Shown here piece by piece: positions 16,313 to 24,089 of a stretch of DNA of 35,673 nt (its first letter is position 1; every line of letters starts with the position of its first letter). The DNA lies in assembly GCA_945915235.1 (NCBI GenBank), contig CAMEEX010000013.1, positions 1 to 35,673 of the forward strand. Reading direction: 5' to 3'. Below the pieces are notes generated by a model that worked only from the letters and a program-made list of their open reading frames with translations, did not search any database and was not told the origin of the DNA. The stretch comes from an uncultured Clostridia bacterium (GTDB lineage: Bacteria; Bacillota; Clostridia; Lachnospirales; Lachnospiraceae). A program made the position numbers and the translations under genes.

Positions 16313-17275
16313 ATGTTCAGAATAGGAATACTCGGTGCGGCGGACATAGCGTACAATAAGTTTCTGCCGGCACTTGAAAAGGTTGACGGGGTACAGTGTG
16401 CCGGTGTGGCATCGAACTCGCCGGACAGGCTTGCGCGTTTTGTAGAAAAATACGGTGTGAAGGTCTATGCCGCCTACGATGAGGTGATAGAGGACGAGAG
16501 CGTTGACTGCGTGTATATACCGCTTCCGCCGGCGTTTCATTATGAGTGGGCGAAGAAGGCACTGCTCGCGGGAAAGCATGTATTTCTCGAGAAGCCGTCG
16601 ACGACTTCGGCGGTGCAGACGGCAGAGCTTGTGGGACTTGCGAGGGAGAACGGGCTGGTGCTTCAGGAAAATTATATGTTCCAGTACCATGCACAGCTAA
16701 AGGCTATAGAGGATATAATAGCGTCTGGAGAGCTTGGAAAGCTCAGGCTTGTGAGAACGAGCTTCGGGTTTCCGAGAAGAGCCGAGGGGGATTTCAGGTA
16801 TGTGAAGGAGCTCGGCGGCGGAACCATGATGGACAACGGCGGCTATACAATCAAGCTTGCCGAAAGGCTGCTTGGCAGCAGCATGAAGCTTGTGGGTGCA
16901 AGGCTTGACCTTGATGAGAAAACGGGTGTTGATATCTTTGGAACTGCGGATTTTGTCAATTCTGACAGCTTGATGGCGCAGACGGCATTCGGAATGGACT
17001 GCCAGTATCAGTGCTCACTTGAGCTGTGGGGCAGCAAGGGAAGGCTGACGACCGGAAGAATATTTACCGCGCCAGACGGCTTTAAGCCGACGGCATTGAT
17101 TGAGACCGGTTCGGGGAGCCGCACGGTTGAGCTTCCGGCGTGTGATGCGTTTGAGGAGTCGATAAAGATATATCTTAGGGCGCTTGAGGACAGTCAGCTT
17201 CGCGAGGAGATGGCGTCAGCGCTTATAAGACAGGCGGAGCTTGTGGACGAAGTAAGAAACGCTCGGGAAATCTAG
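16313..17275 (+). CDS. Gfo/Idh/MocA oxidoreductase, probable NDP-3-keto sugar reductase
   Basis: The 320-residue product has the N-terminal Rossmann fold FRIGILGAADIAYNKFLPAL and the EKP motif (HVFLEKPST) that carries the conserved lysine of the family. LGGGTMMDNGGY and a C-terminal alpha/beta domain follow. The start is placed at ATG 16313 with AGGGGAAGG directly upstream; an in-frame ATG at 16277 would add 12 unlikely residues. Together with the preceding 2,3-dehydratase it matches the SpnO/SpnN and TylX3/TylC1 pairs, in which this enzyme reduces the 3-keto group of the unstable 2-deoxy intermediate. Substrate assignment is by context. Confidence 0.83.
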   Translation: MFRIGILGAADIAYNKFLPALEKVDGVQCAGVASNSPDRLARFVEKYGVKVYAAYDEVIEDESVDCVYIPLPPAFHYEWAKKALLAGKHVFLEKPSTTSAVQTAELVGLARENGLVLQENYMFQYHAQLKAIEDIIASGELGKLRLVRTSFGFPRRAEGDFRYVKELGGGTMMDNGGYTIKLAERLLGSSMKLVGARLDLDEKTGVDIFGTADFVNSDSLMAQTAFGMDCQYQCSLELWGSKGRLTTGRIFTAPDGFKPTALIETGSGSRTVELPACDAFEESIKIYLRALEDSQLREEMASALIRQAELVDEVRNAREI

Positions 17276-17294
17276 GATAGGGTAGAACTAAGGT

Positions 17295-19184
17295 ATGAAT
17301 AAGGATACATTAAAAACAAAATATTGTGTTGCCGCTGACATATCGAGGCAGTGCGGGGTTATAGCCTTTTTATTTGGATTGTTCTTTCTTTTTGCGAGGA
17401 CATCGGCGCTCTATGGGGAGACGTGGTCGAAGCGCTTTGGCAGTTTTGTGAATACAGGGCTTGTAATAAGTGTAGTCATTCTGCTTGCGTGTATCGCGCT
17501 GTTTGTTTTTGCGTCGTCAAAGAGCGGCTTTATAAAAAAGGATTTCAAGGACGTGACGGCGTGCGGTATTATGATAGTTGTGCATTATCTGATAAGGGTT
17601 CAGATAGTGGGAACCTTGCAGCTCGATGAGGGTCTGACCTGCTATGAGTCGCTTGAGTATCTTGTGTACCACCCTGATATGATCATCGACAATTTTGTCG
17701 AGGCGGGAAAGATTGCGGACAGGAATGCACACGGTTATTGTATGTTCGCACTCATGGGTGAATTTCTCATTCCGGGTGAAGGTACGGGCTTTCAGTGGAG
17801 CCAGCTCTACATGGGAATTGCCGCTGCATGCTGCATTTATATGACCTTTAGAAGGCTTTTTCCTAAAGCGCGCACGATAATTGTATGGTTTGCGGCACTC
17901 GTGGTGTCGCTGTCGCCTATGACACTCGGAATGTCCACGCTGTGCGGACTCGAGTACGGAATGACGATGTTTTTCACATATGCCCTCTACTGCTGTGTGA
18001 GCGGAAAATATGTCCTCATGGTATTCTGGCTCATCATGCTCGGGACCACCAAGAGCTCGGGAATGCTTGTGGCGTTGTGCTTTGCGGGAACTTTCCTTGT
18101 TGGAAGTTTTATCTCAGGTATTAGGGCAAAGAAAAATAAGAGTATGATGCAGGACAGTGCTGAAACCGAGACAGGTTATGACAGCGAGGGTGACGAGTAC
18201 AATCTGAAAACGGGAATTATCGCCATAGCAGCGATTGCCGCGGCGGTGCTATTCGTGTATGGAGTTATAAGGGTGTGTGCAGTCAATGGCATAGCTTTTT
18301 CCGGATATTATATAAGAATTAAACTTGCACAGCTTTTTGTGCTCAACTTTAACTGGATATGGCTTATTGTGGTGCTGGTCGGAATTGTGATGGTTTACGC
18401 CAATATGCGCGTGAGGAGAACACACAGAATGGAGTTCACGCCATGGCTTGTGATGACGGGCTGTTATATCGTGTATGTGCTCTATCTTCTCGCATATCCG
18501 AAAGCCACACTGCCGAGGTACAATATGCTTGCCGACACGCTGCTTGCTATGTTTGGCGTGATTATGCTGATAAAGCTGTTTGAGAGAAGAAGGGTAATTC
18601 TCACGACACTCACGGCCATCGGCGCGCTCATGTTCGGCGAGACCTTCATAACGATAGACCCTGTCAGCGCGGGAATGTTCACCAACATGGAAACCAACAG
18701 GTTTCCGATACTCTACACCGCGGGCTTTGCAAAGGACGATGGGAGCCTGAATGGCAATCTCGGCGACTACGGTTATTATAATTACCACTACACCTTTGTG
18801 AATGAGGCGATAGACAGTATTTTTGACGAGTATGCGCCGCAGGGTGACATAATCGTGGCTTCCTCGGCAAACGAGGGTGAGACACAGTTTCGGCAGGACG
18901 ACATAAAATGGGATATGACGACAGGCACGCTTGTCTACCACAGCGGTGAGAGCGATAGGCGCTTTGTCAGCGTGAACAGGGTTGCCGTGGACGGAATACT
19001 CAAGCTTTCAAAGCTCCCGGAGAGGCTTGTGTATATTGAGATACCTTGGAACCATGGGGACTCTAAGACGGCAATAGGGAATATAAGTGAGTATTACCAT
19101 GTGGACGGTCCTAAGGTTATGTACGAGGGATATCAGGGAACGGTTCTGTATTATTTCTTTAACCTGAAGGATGAGTACAAATAA
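17295..19184 (+). CDS. Polytopic GT-C-like glycosyltransferase with extracytoplasmic C-terminal domain
   Basis: The 629-residue membrane protein has roughly 11 hydrophobic segments between residues 20 and 455 and then about 170 residues of soluble sequence, probably outside the cell. The first large outer loop contains QLDEGLTCYESLEYLV, where an acidic pair sits in the position typical of GT-C catalytic residues. A charged cytoplasmic loop (SMMQDSAETETGYDSEGDEY) splits the membrane part. Together with the GtrB-like GT2 it would form a lipid-carrier based glycosylation pair that adds a sugar to a wall or lipid-linked glycan. Specific acceptor and sugar are unknown. The family call comes from topology and context. 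Confidence 0.6.
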   Translation: MNKDTLKTKYCVAADISRQCGVIAFLFGLFFLFARTSALYGETWSKRFGSFVNTGLVISVVILLACIALFVFASSKSGFIKKDFKDVTACGIMIVVHYLIRVQIVGTLQLDEGLTCYESLEYLVYHPDMIIDNFVEAGKIADRNAHGYCMFALMGEFLIPGEGTGFQWSQLYMGIAAACCIYMTFRRLFPKARTIIVWFAALVVSLSPMTLGMSTLCGLEYGMTMFFTYALYCCVSGKYVLMVFWLIMLGTTKSSGMLVALCFAGTFLVGSFISGIRAKKNKSMMQDSAETETGYDSEGDEYNLKTGIIAIAAIAAAVLFVYGVIRVCAVNGIAFSGYYIRIKLAQLFVLNFNWIWLIVVLVGIVMVYANMRVRRTHRMEFTPWLVMTGCYIVYVLYLLAYPKATLPRYNMLADTLLAMFGVIMLIKLFERRRVILTTLTAIGALMFGETFITIDPVSAGMFTNMETNRFPILYTAGFAKDDGSLNGNLGDYGYYNYHYTFVNEAIDSIFDEYAPQGDIIVASSANEGETQFRQDDIKWDMTTGTLVYHSGESDRRFVSVNRVAVDGILKLSKLPERLVYIEIPWNHGDSKTAIGNISEYYHVDGPKVMYEGYQGTVLYYFFNLKDEYK

Positions 19185-19204
19185 ACGGGAATGGAGATAC
19201 ATTC

Positions 19205-20326
19205 ATGAAAAAATATATTAAAGAAATCCCGAATATTATGAAAAATGATTTTTCACTCAACGTGCTGTTTGTAGGAATGGCGCTGTATTTTATAGTGTTA
19301 GGCATAATCAACGGGCAGTATATGCAGGCATTATGCATGGCGGCGTGTGTGGTTCTGTACTTTGCGGGCGCGTTTCTGGGAGGAATAAAGAAATATCTTC
19401 CGATTGTGCTGTCGATTTTGTTTATCCCGGTTCTTGCAGCGGCGGGTATCCAGTTTCTTGCACAGCATACGATAAGCGATGGATTTTTAAGCTTCGCTGC
19501 CGTGATAATGCTGTTTTCAATAGCGGGCTTTACCAACATAACGGGCACGAAATGTGTTCCCTATGCACTTGGTGTTGCCGGGAGCATGCTTATTTTCTGT
19601 ATAAATCAGAACAATAACGGAATAATCATCTGCGTCGGCATGGTGATAGCGGCGATAATGCTTCTCGATGCCACATACACGGCTGTCTCGAAATATGTTA
19701 TGGTGTGGTTTTTGCTGCTTCTCACGGTGAAGGTCGTCGGGATAGTGTTCTTTCTCAAGAATATCGGTGCGGGCGACGGTCTTATGGTGCGCCTTGCCTC
19801 AAATGAGGGGCTCTATGTGGTGCTCGTCATACTTGGACTTGCGAGCCTGCTCTTAAAGGAGAGACACCCGAGGATAAAATCCGACAGGGATAAGAAGCAT
19901 ATTCCTTCTTTAAAGAGATGGCAGACGATAATCGGAATAACCTTTGCGATACTGTTTTTCTGGGGAATACTCAACATGAACGATATATTCAGCATGGAGC
20001 TTCATGCGGGAAGCAAGGCAGTGACCACGACGCTTCTGTACATCTATGTGTACATCAATAATTTTGCCGGGTCGCTCGACAATATCCTGTCACAGTGCGG
20101 ATTTATCGCGCTGTTCCTCACAATCGCGCTCATGTGTGCGCTCGCGTACAAGTCGCTCGACAATTACCGTAAGAAGGCGTCAGCTGAGGATAAGCTTCTG
20201 GGACTTTTCATGGTGGGCTATATTGTGAGCTTCTTCTATCTTGATTTTTCGGTTCTGATGACACTGTTTTCAGCGCTCATTGCGGGCTGTGTAGTGAACG
20301 GAAACAGGCAGAGTGAAAAACAGTGA
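19205..20326 (+). CDS. Polytopic membrane protein of unknown function
   Basis: The 373-residue product is almost entirely hydrophobic, with about 10 membrane segments. It has short cytoplasmic basic loops such as KERHPRIKSDRDKKH in the middle and LDNYRKKASAEDK near the end. No glycosyltransferase or transporter motif is recognised. It starts 20 bases after the GT-C-like gene and is the last gene of the glycan locus on this strand. A GGAG-type RBS precedes the ATG. It may assist the GT-C protein or act as a lipid-carrier flippase; there is no direct evidence for either. Confidence 0.6.
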   Translation: MKKYIKEIPNIMKNDFSLNVLFVGMALYFIVLGIINGQYMQALCMAACVVLYFAGAFLGGIKKYLPIVLSILFIPVLAAAGIQFLAQHTISDGFLSFAAVIMLFSIAGFTNITGTKCVPYALGVAGSMLIFCINQNNNGIIICVGMVIAAIMLLDATYTAVSKYVMVWFLLLLTVKVVGIVFFLKNIGAGDGLMVRLASNEGLYVVLVILGLASLLLKERHPRIKSDRDKKHIPSLKRWQTIIGITFAILFFWGILNMNDIFSMELHAGSKAVTTTLLYIYVYINNFAGSLDNILSQCGFIALFLTIALMCALAYKSLDNYRKKASAEDKLLGLFMVGYIVSFFYLDFSVLMTLFSALIAGCVVNGNRQSEKQ

Positions 20327-20353
20327 AATTACTGAAAATTAATAGAATTTTTG

Positions 20354-20381
20354 TTGCAATTTTGGCTTGAATGGCTATAAT
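20354..20381 (+). promoter_or_regulatory. Probable sigma-A promoter of the zinc-ribbon membrane protein
   Basis: TTGCAA (20354-20359) and a perfect TATAAT (20376-20381) are separated by 16 bases, 50 bases ahead of the start at 20432. This indicates that the following gene is transcribed separately from the glycan locus. Confidence 0.6.
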
Positions 20382-20431
20382 TTTATGATATCAAGGTCAA
20401 AAGATTAATATAATGTACAAGGAGGAGTAAA

Positions 20432-21274
20432 ATGGCATTTTGTGAATATTGCGGCAGACAGCTCGCGGAAGGTGAAGTATGTAACTGTCGTCAAAATCAG
20501 ACCGGTAATGAGCCGGTGGAGCAGAAGCCTAAGAAGAGCAAGAAGGGGCTTGTGATAGCAATTATAGTACTTATACTTATTGTGGCAGGAGGTGTGGCAG
20601 CATTCCTTCATATAGCTAACGGGTATAAGAAGCCGGTTGACAGTATTGCGTCAGCCATAAATAAGAAAAATACTGACATAGACTCATTGGCTTCGATAGT
20701 GCTTCCTGATTTTGCGGTATCTTCCTACAAGAAGGCAGTCAAGATTATGAAAAACTCTGAGGATTTTGCAGATGGCTATGACGTGGTTACACAGGAGATT
20801 GCCGATTTCTATGATGATATGGACGAGACTTACGGTGAGGGCTGGAAGGTTAAGTTCGACTGTACAGACAAGGAGAGACTTGATGCGGATCAGCTTGACA
20901 GAGTCAGCGCGGTATATGCCGGATTTTATGACAGCTACTTTGAGGCAATCTGTGATGAGATTGCAGGCTATGACAAGTATGACTATGAGGATCTTGCAGA
21001 CACGATGGGCATAACCGCTTCAAAGGCAAAGGACATCTGCAAGGTGGCAGTGAACTTTATGAAGGAGTTCAAGGATATCAAGGTTACGGACGGATACAAT
21101 CTCACGGGAAGAGTTGTTGTGAGTGACAGCACCGGTGAGACACTTTGGAAGTCAGATAAGATGACAGTGAAGGTTATCAAGCTTAACGGGGACTGGATGA
21201 TTGATTATACCTCAGTTATATCGGACAGTGACCTGAGCTCATGGGGAATAGATTTACTCGATGACATCTATTAG
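20432..21274 (+). CDS. Membrane-anchored protein with N-terminal zinc ribbon
   Basis: The 280-residue product begins with a short zinc ribbon (FCEYCGRQLAEGEVCNC, residues 3-19). A lysine-rich stretch, one membrane helix (about 43-66, GLVIAIIVLILIVAGGVAAF) and an outer domain of about 210 residues follow. The outer domain is paralogous to that of the minus-strand gene at 21391-22281. Shared landmarks are an acidic YDD/DYYRD block, KVKFDCT versus KMKFDIT, MGITASKAKDIC versus MGISYKRATQLC, a GYNLTGR/GYYITGR strand and VIKLNGDW/IIKLNGRW. No known function is recognised. GGAGGAG gives a strong start. It resembles the zinc-ribbon plus single-TM proteins common in Firmicutes. Confidence 0.7.
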   Translation: MAFCEYCGRQLAEGEVCNCRQNQTGNEPVEQKPKKSKKGLVIAIIVLILIVAGGVAAFLHIANGYKKPVDSIASAINKKNTDIDSLASIVLPDFAVSSYKKAVKIMKNSEDFADGYDVVTQEIADFYDDMDETYGEGWKVKFDCTDKERLDADQLDRVSAVYAGFYDSYFEAICDEIAGYDKYDYEDLADTMGITASKAKDICKVAVNFMKEFKDIKVTDGYNLTGRVVVSDSTGETLWKSDKMTVKVIKLNGDWMIDYTSVISDSDLSSWGIDLLDDIY

Positions 21275-21294
21275 AATAATATTTCATACCTAAT

Positions 21295-21333
21295 AAAAAA
21301 TGTGGAATGCATCAGGCGCATTCCACATTTTTT
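21295..21333. terminator. Bidirectional intrinsic terminator between convergent paralogs
   Basis: A perfect 16-bp stem (21295-21310 with 21318-21333; core tgtggaatgc) has a 7-base loop. It has an A-run on one side and a T-run on the other, so it can stop transcription from both the 20432 gene and the 21391 gene. Confidence 0.9.
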
Positions 21334-21390
21334 ATATAAATAGGAAATTTCGTTAAAAATCTCTATATATAATTTGTCGAGCTGATTTGA

Positions 21391-22281
21391 CTATTTTACA
21401 ATATACTTTGAGCAGATATCCCAGAGAATATCATTGTTTGCAAGGGAACTGATTCCTGTTGCGAGGAGCACGCCCTCGGATTTCCCCTCATAGATGCACC
21501 ATCTTCCGTTGAGCTTTATGATGGCAAGAGTGAGCTTGTCGGTCTTGGCAGCGGTGTCGTTGTTCTTATTATAGAGAACGAAACGCCCCGTGATATAGTA
21601 GCCGGAGCTTATGTCGTACTTTAGGTAGCTCTCGCATCGGGTGCGGATTATCGAGCAGAGCTGTGTGGCGCGCTTGTAGGAAATTCCCATCGCGTCGGCG
21701 AAGTTCTGGATATCCTCCTTACCCATATTGTCAATCGCCGTAACTATTCCCTGATAGTAGTCAGCTTTGGCTTCAATCTCGTTGTAGATGATTGCGAGCT
21801 GGCTGTCGTCCATCTTGCTCTTGTCACCTGTGATGTCGAACTTCATCTTGATATCGCTTCCTCCGGAGGCGGCATTATCGCGGTAGTAGTCCTCAAGAGT
21901 GGCAGGCATGCTGTCGATGTAACTGTAGTAGCTGTCAGAATTGGCGATAATCTTGTAAGCCGAGGTGTATGCCTTCTTGTCAGAACCGGAGTACAGAAGC
22001 TTGAAAATCTTGGTTGTGTCCGTCTCGCGGTTGTTGTAGATGCTGCATATATCCCTGACAGGGCGCATGTAGTCGATGTTCTGTATCAGAGCGAATATTC
22101 CGAGTGCCGCCGCGCATATTACCACGACCACTGCAATGCTCAGAACTACCTTCTTTGCAGCGGACGGCTTTTTGTCAGCTTCACTGTTCTCGTTCGTGTG
22201 ATGGTGGTGATGATGGTGTCTGTGTCCGGTATCCTTTAACTCCTCGGTGACGCCGGCTGTCATTTCATTGTCTGTGTTCAT
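21391..22281 (-). CDS. Membrane-anchored paralog with natural poly-histidine N-terminus
   Basis: The 296-residue product carries a cytoplasmic start with H20 and a run of seven histidines (22-28, GHRHHHHHHHTNEN). One membrane helix (about 44-66, KVVLSIAVVVVICAAALGIF) and an outer domain follow, paralogous to the convergent 20432-21274 protein. The zinc ribbon of that protein is replaced by the histidine run, so both cytoplasmic ends could bind metal by different means. The ATG overlaps the TetR stop as ATGA, implying translational coupling and joint control. No enzyme motif is seen; function is unknown. Confidence 0.7.
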   Translation of the reverse strand: MNTDNEMTAGVTEELKDTGHRHHHHHHHTNENSEADKKPSAAKKVVLSIAVVVVICAAALGIFALIQNIDYMRPVRDICSIYNNRETDTTKIFKLLYSGSDKKAYTSAYKIIANSDSYYSYIDSMPATLEDYYRDNAASGGSDIKMKFDITGDKSKMDDSQLAIIYNEIEAKADYYQGIVTAIDNMGKEDIQNFADAMGISYKRATQLCSIIRTRCESYLKYDISSGYYITGRFVLYNKNNDTAAKTDKLTLAIIKLNGRWCIYEGKSEGVLLATGISSLANNDILWDICSKYIVK

Positions 22282-22913
22282 GGCTTCTCCTCCGTGTCTG
22301 CATGGCTTTCGATAATGTAGTTGATTGTATTGTATAAATATGGTTTAAGACCGTCAATGTCTAACGGGTCATTGTATAAAATAGCGCTGTAGGAGATTGA
22401 GCTTATTAGTTCGATTATCATAAAAAGCATTATCTCCGGTTCCTTAAAATGCACCCCAGAGCGCTCGATAAGTGAATAGTAGGCCTCCCTGAAATCGAGT
22501 GAGTCATCCGCGGTGTTGCTTGTGAGCGCCTTCTTAAATATAGCCCAGCTCAGGTTCTTCGAGATGAAGGTGAGCAGTGCCTTGTTCTGTGTGAACTGGT
22601 TTATCACGCTGTCGGCTATGAATATGAAGGTCCTTTTAAATCCCTCAAGCCCCGTGTATTTCTCCTCAATTCCCGCCTGTTTAAGCTCCTCCAAAGCCTT
22701 GCTGAGGACAAGCCCTGACTGGTGGCTTATAAGCTTGTTGCGTATATCATATTTATCTTTAAAATAAAGATAGAAGGTTCCCTTTGCAATCCCTGCCTGT
22801 TCTGATATTTCAGATATGCTTGTCTTGTTGACACCCTTGGTGGTAAAAAGCTCAAATGCCGTGTTCAGCAAGGAAAGCCTCTTGTGCTGTTTATTTTCTT
22901 CAGCCTTTCCCAT
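22278..22913 (-). CDS. TetR family transcriptional regulator
   Basis: The 211-residue product has the TetR DNA-binding domain at its N-terminus (ALNTAFELF-type helix, then VNKTSISEISEQAGIAKGTFYLYFKDKYDI, residues about 29-58). The ligand-binding half is divergent, with hydrophobic IMLFMIIELISSISYSAILY helices. It is the first gene of a two-gene operon with the poly-His membrane protein and probably regulates itself and that gene. Direct repeats of gagtta overlap its promoter. The inducer is unknown. Confidence 0.88.
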   Translation of the reverse strand: MGKAEENKQHKRLSLLNTAFELFTTKGVNKTSISEISEQAGIAKGTFYLYFKDKYDIRNKLISHQSGLVLSKALEELKQAGIEEKYTGLEGFKRTFIFIADSVINQFTQNKALLTFISKNLSWAIFKKALTSNTADDSLDFREAYYSLIERSGVHFKEPEIMLFMIIELISSISYSAILYNDPLDIDGLKPYLYNTINYIIESHADTEEKP

Positions 22914-22945
22914 GTCAAAAATCCTTTCATTATAACTCTTTTACT

Positions 22946-22973
22946 ATTTTAACTCATTTTGTGCATTTTTCAA
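22946..22973 (-). promoter_or_regulatory. Probable promoter of the TetR/poly-His operon
   Basis: On the minus strand TTGAAA (22973-22968) and TAAAAT (22951-22946) are separated by 16 bases, 33 bases ahead of the TetR start. The motif gagtta-aaat overlaps the -10 and is repeated 17 bases downstream as gagtta-taat, a possible operator. Confidence 0.45.
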
Positions 22974-23101
22974 ATTAAAAAAATATTATATTTTTGCGTA
23001 CTTTGAAATCTTAACCGTAAAATAGCTGGAAAAGTTTGTATATTGGTGTTACAATTAAGACAATATTGTATTTTTATTAGTACATAGAGGAGGACAGCCT
23101 T

Positions 23102-24046
23102 ATGTCTGCTTATATTTTTGTGCATTTTACGGGCGAGAATACGCCTGATGGAGAACAGATATATTTTTCCGTGAGCAGGGACGGACTCAATTGGACCGAT
23201 CTGAACGGGGGAAAGCCGGTGCTCATATCGGAGCTTGGAGAGAAGGGAGTCAGGGACCCGTTTATTGTGAGACACCCCGTGACGGGCAGGTTTTACCTCA
23301 TGGCGACGGATCTGCGTATGTATACGAAGAAGGACTGGGGAGCAGCAGTTCACGAGGGAAGCCGCGACATGATAGTGTGGGAGTCGGACAACCTGACTGA
23401 CTGGTCGGAAGCAGCCGCCTATACAATAGGAAGAGAGAACGCGGGCTGTGTGTGGGCTCCTGAAGCTGTGTACGACGAGAGCACTAAGAAATTCATGGTA
23501 TTCTTCGCGTCCTTTACGCGGGCGGACGGCAAAAAGCCTGAGTGCGGTGAGGATAAACCGGGGGACAAGCACATAATATACAGAACTTTTACCGACGATT
23601 TCAGAAACTTTACCGCGCCTGAGGTATACATAGAGCGTGAGCAGAGCATAATAGACACCACCATAGTGCAGGACGGCGAAAAATACTACAGAATTTCCAA
23701 GGACGAGGTCAGCAAGTGCCTCATACTTGAGGAGGGTGACAGCCTCGACAAGGACGCATTTAAGGTCGTGGAGAGTGACACGCTCGCGTCGCTGTTCGGT
23801 CTCGAGGGACCTGAGTGCTACAGGCTTCCTGATGGACACTTCTGCCTGATTGCGGACAGATTTGCCGAACACAAGGGATATATGCCAATAGTGATAGATG
23901 ATATCGCGGCAGGAAAAATGCATGTGCTTGACGATGCAGAGTACAATATGGGAAACTCACGAAAGCGCCACGGCGGAGTTATGGAGATAACAGATGCCGA
24001 GTACGAGAGGCTGGTTGGGCATTTTGGAATTTCGGAAGGTAAATAA
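23102..24046 (+). CDS. Glycoside hydrolase family 43-like enzyme, cytoplasmic
   Basis: GH43 enzymes are five-bladed propellers that usually release arabinose or xylose from plant glycans. The 314-residue product has no signal peptide, so it would act on imported oligosaccharides. Family marks are the GVRDPFIVRHP block (conserved Asp that tunes the acid), CVWAPEAVYDE (likely general acid Glu), and GPECYRLPDGHFCLI near the end. The N-terminal HFTGENTPDG and SRDGLNWTDL are typical of the subgroup. AGAGGAGG gives the start. It lies alone between a TetR operon and an unrelated large protein. The exact substrate is not predictable here. Confidence 0.75.
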   Translation: MSAYIFVHFTGENTPDGEQIYFSVSRDGLNWTDLNGGKPVLISELGEKGVRDPFIVRHPVTGRFYLMATDLRMYTKKDWGAAVHEGSRDMIVWESDNLTDWSEAAAYTIGRENAGCVWAPEAVYDESTKKFMVFFASFTRADGKKPECGEDKPGDKHIIYRTFTDDFRNFTAPEVYIEREQSIIDTTIVQDGEKYYRISKDEVSKCLILEEGDSLDKDAFKVVESDTLASLFGLEGPECYRLPDGHFCLIADRFAEHKGYMPIVIDDIAAGKMHVLDDAEYNMGNSRKRHGGVMEITDAEYERLVGHFGISEGK

Positions 24047-24089
24047 AAAGCATGCTTAATCAACAAGTTTGAAGGAAGGCAAATGTGGG

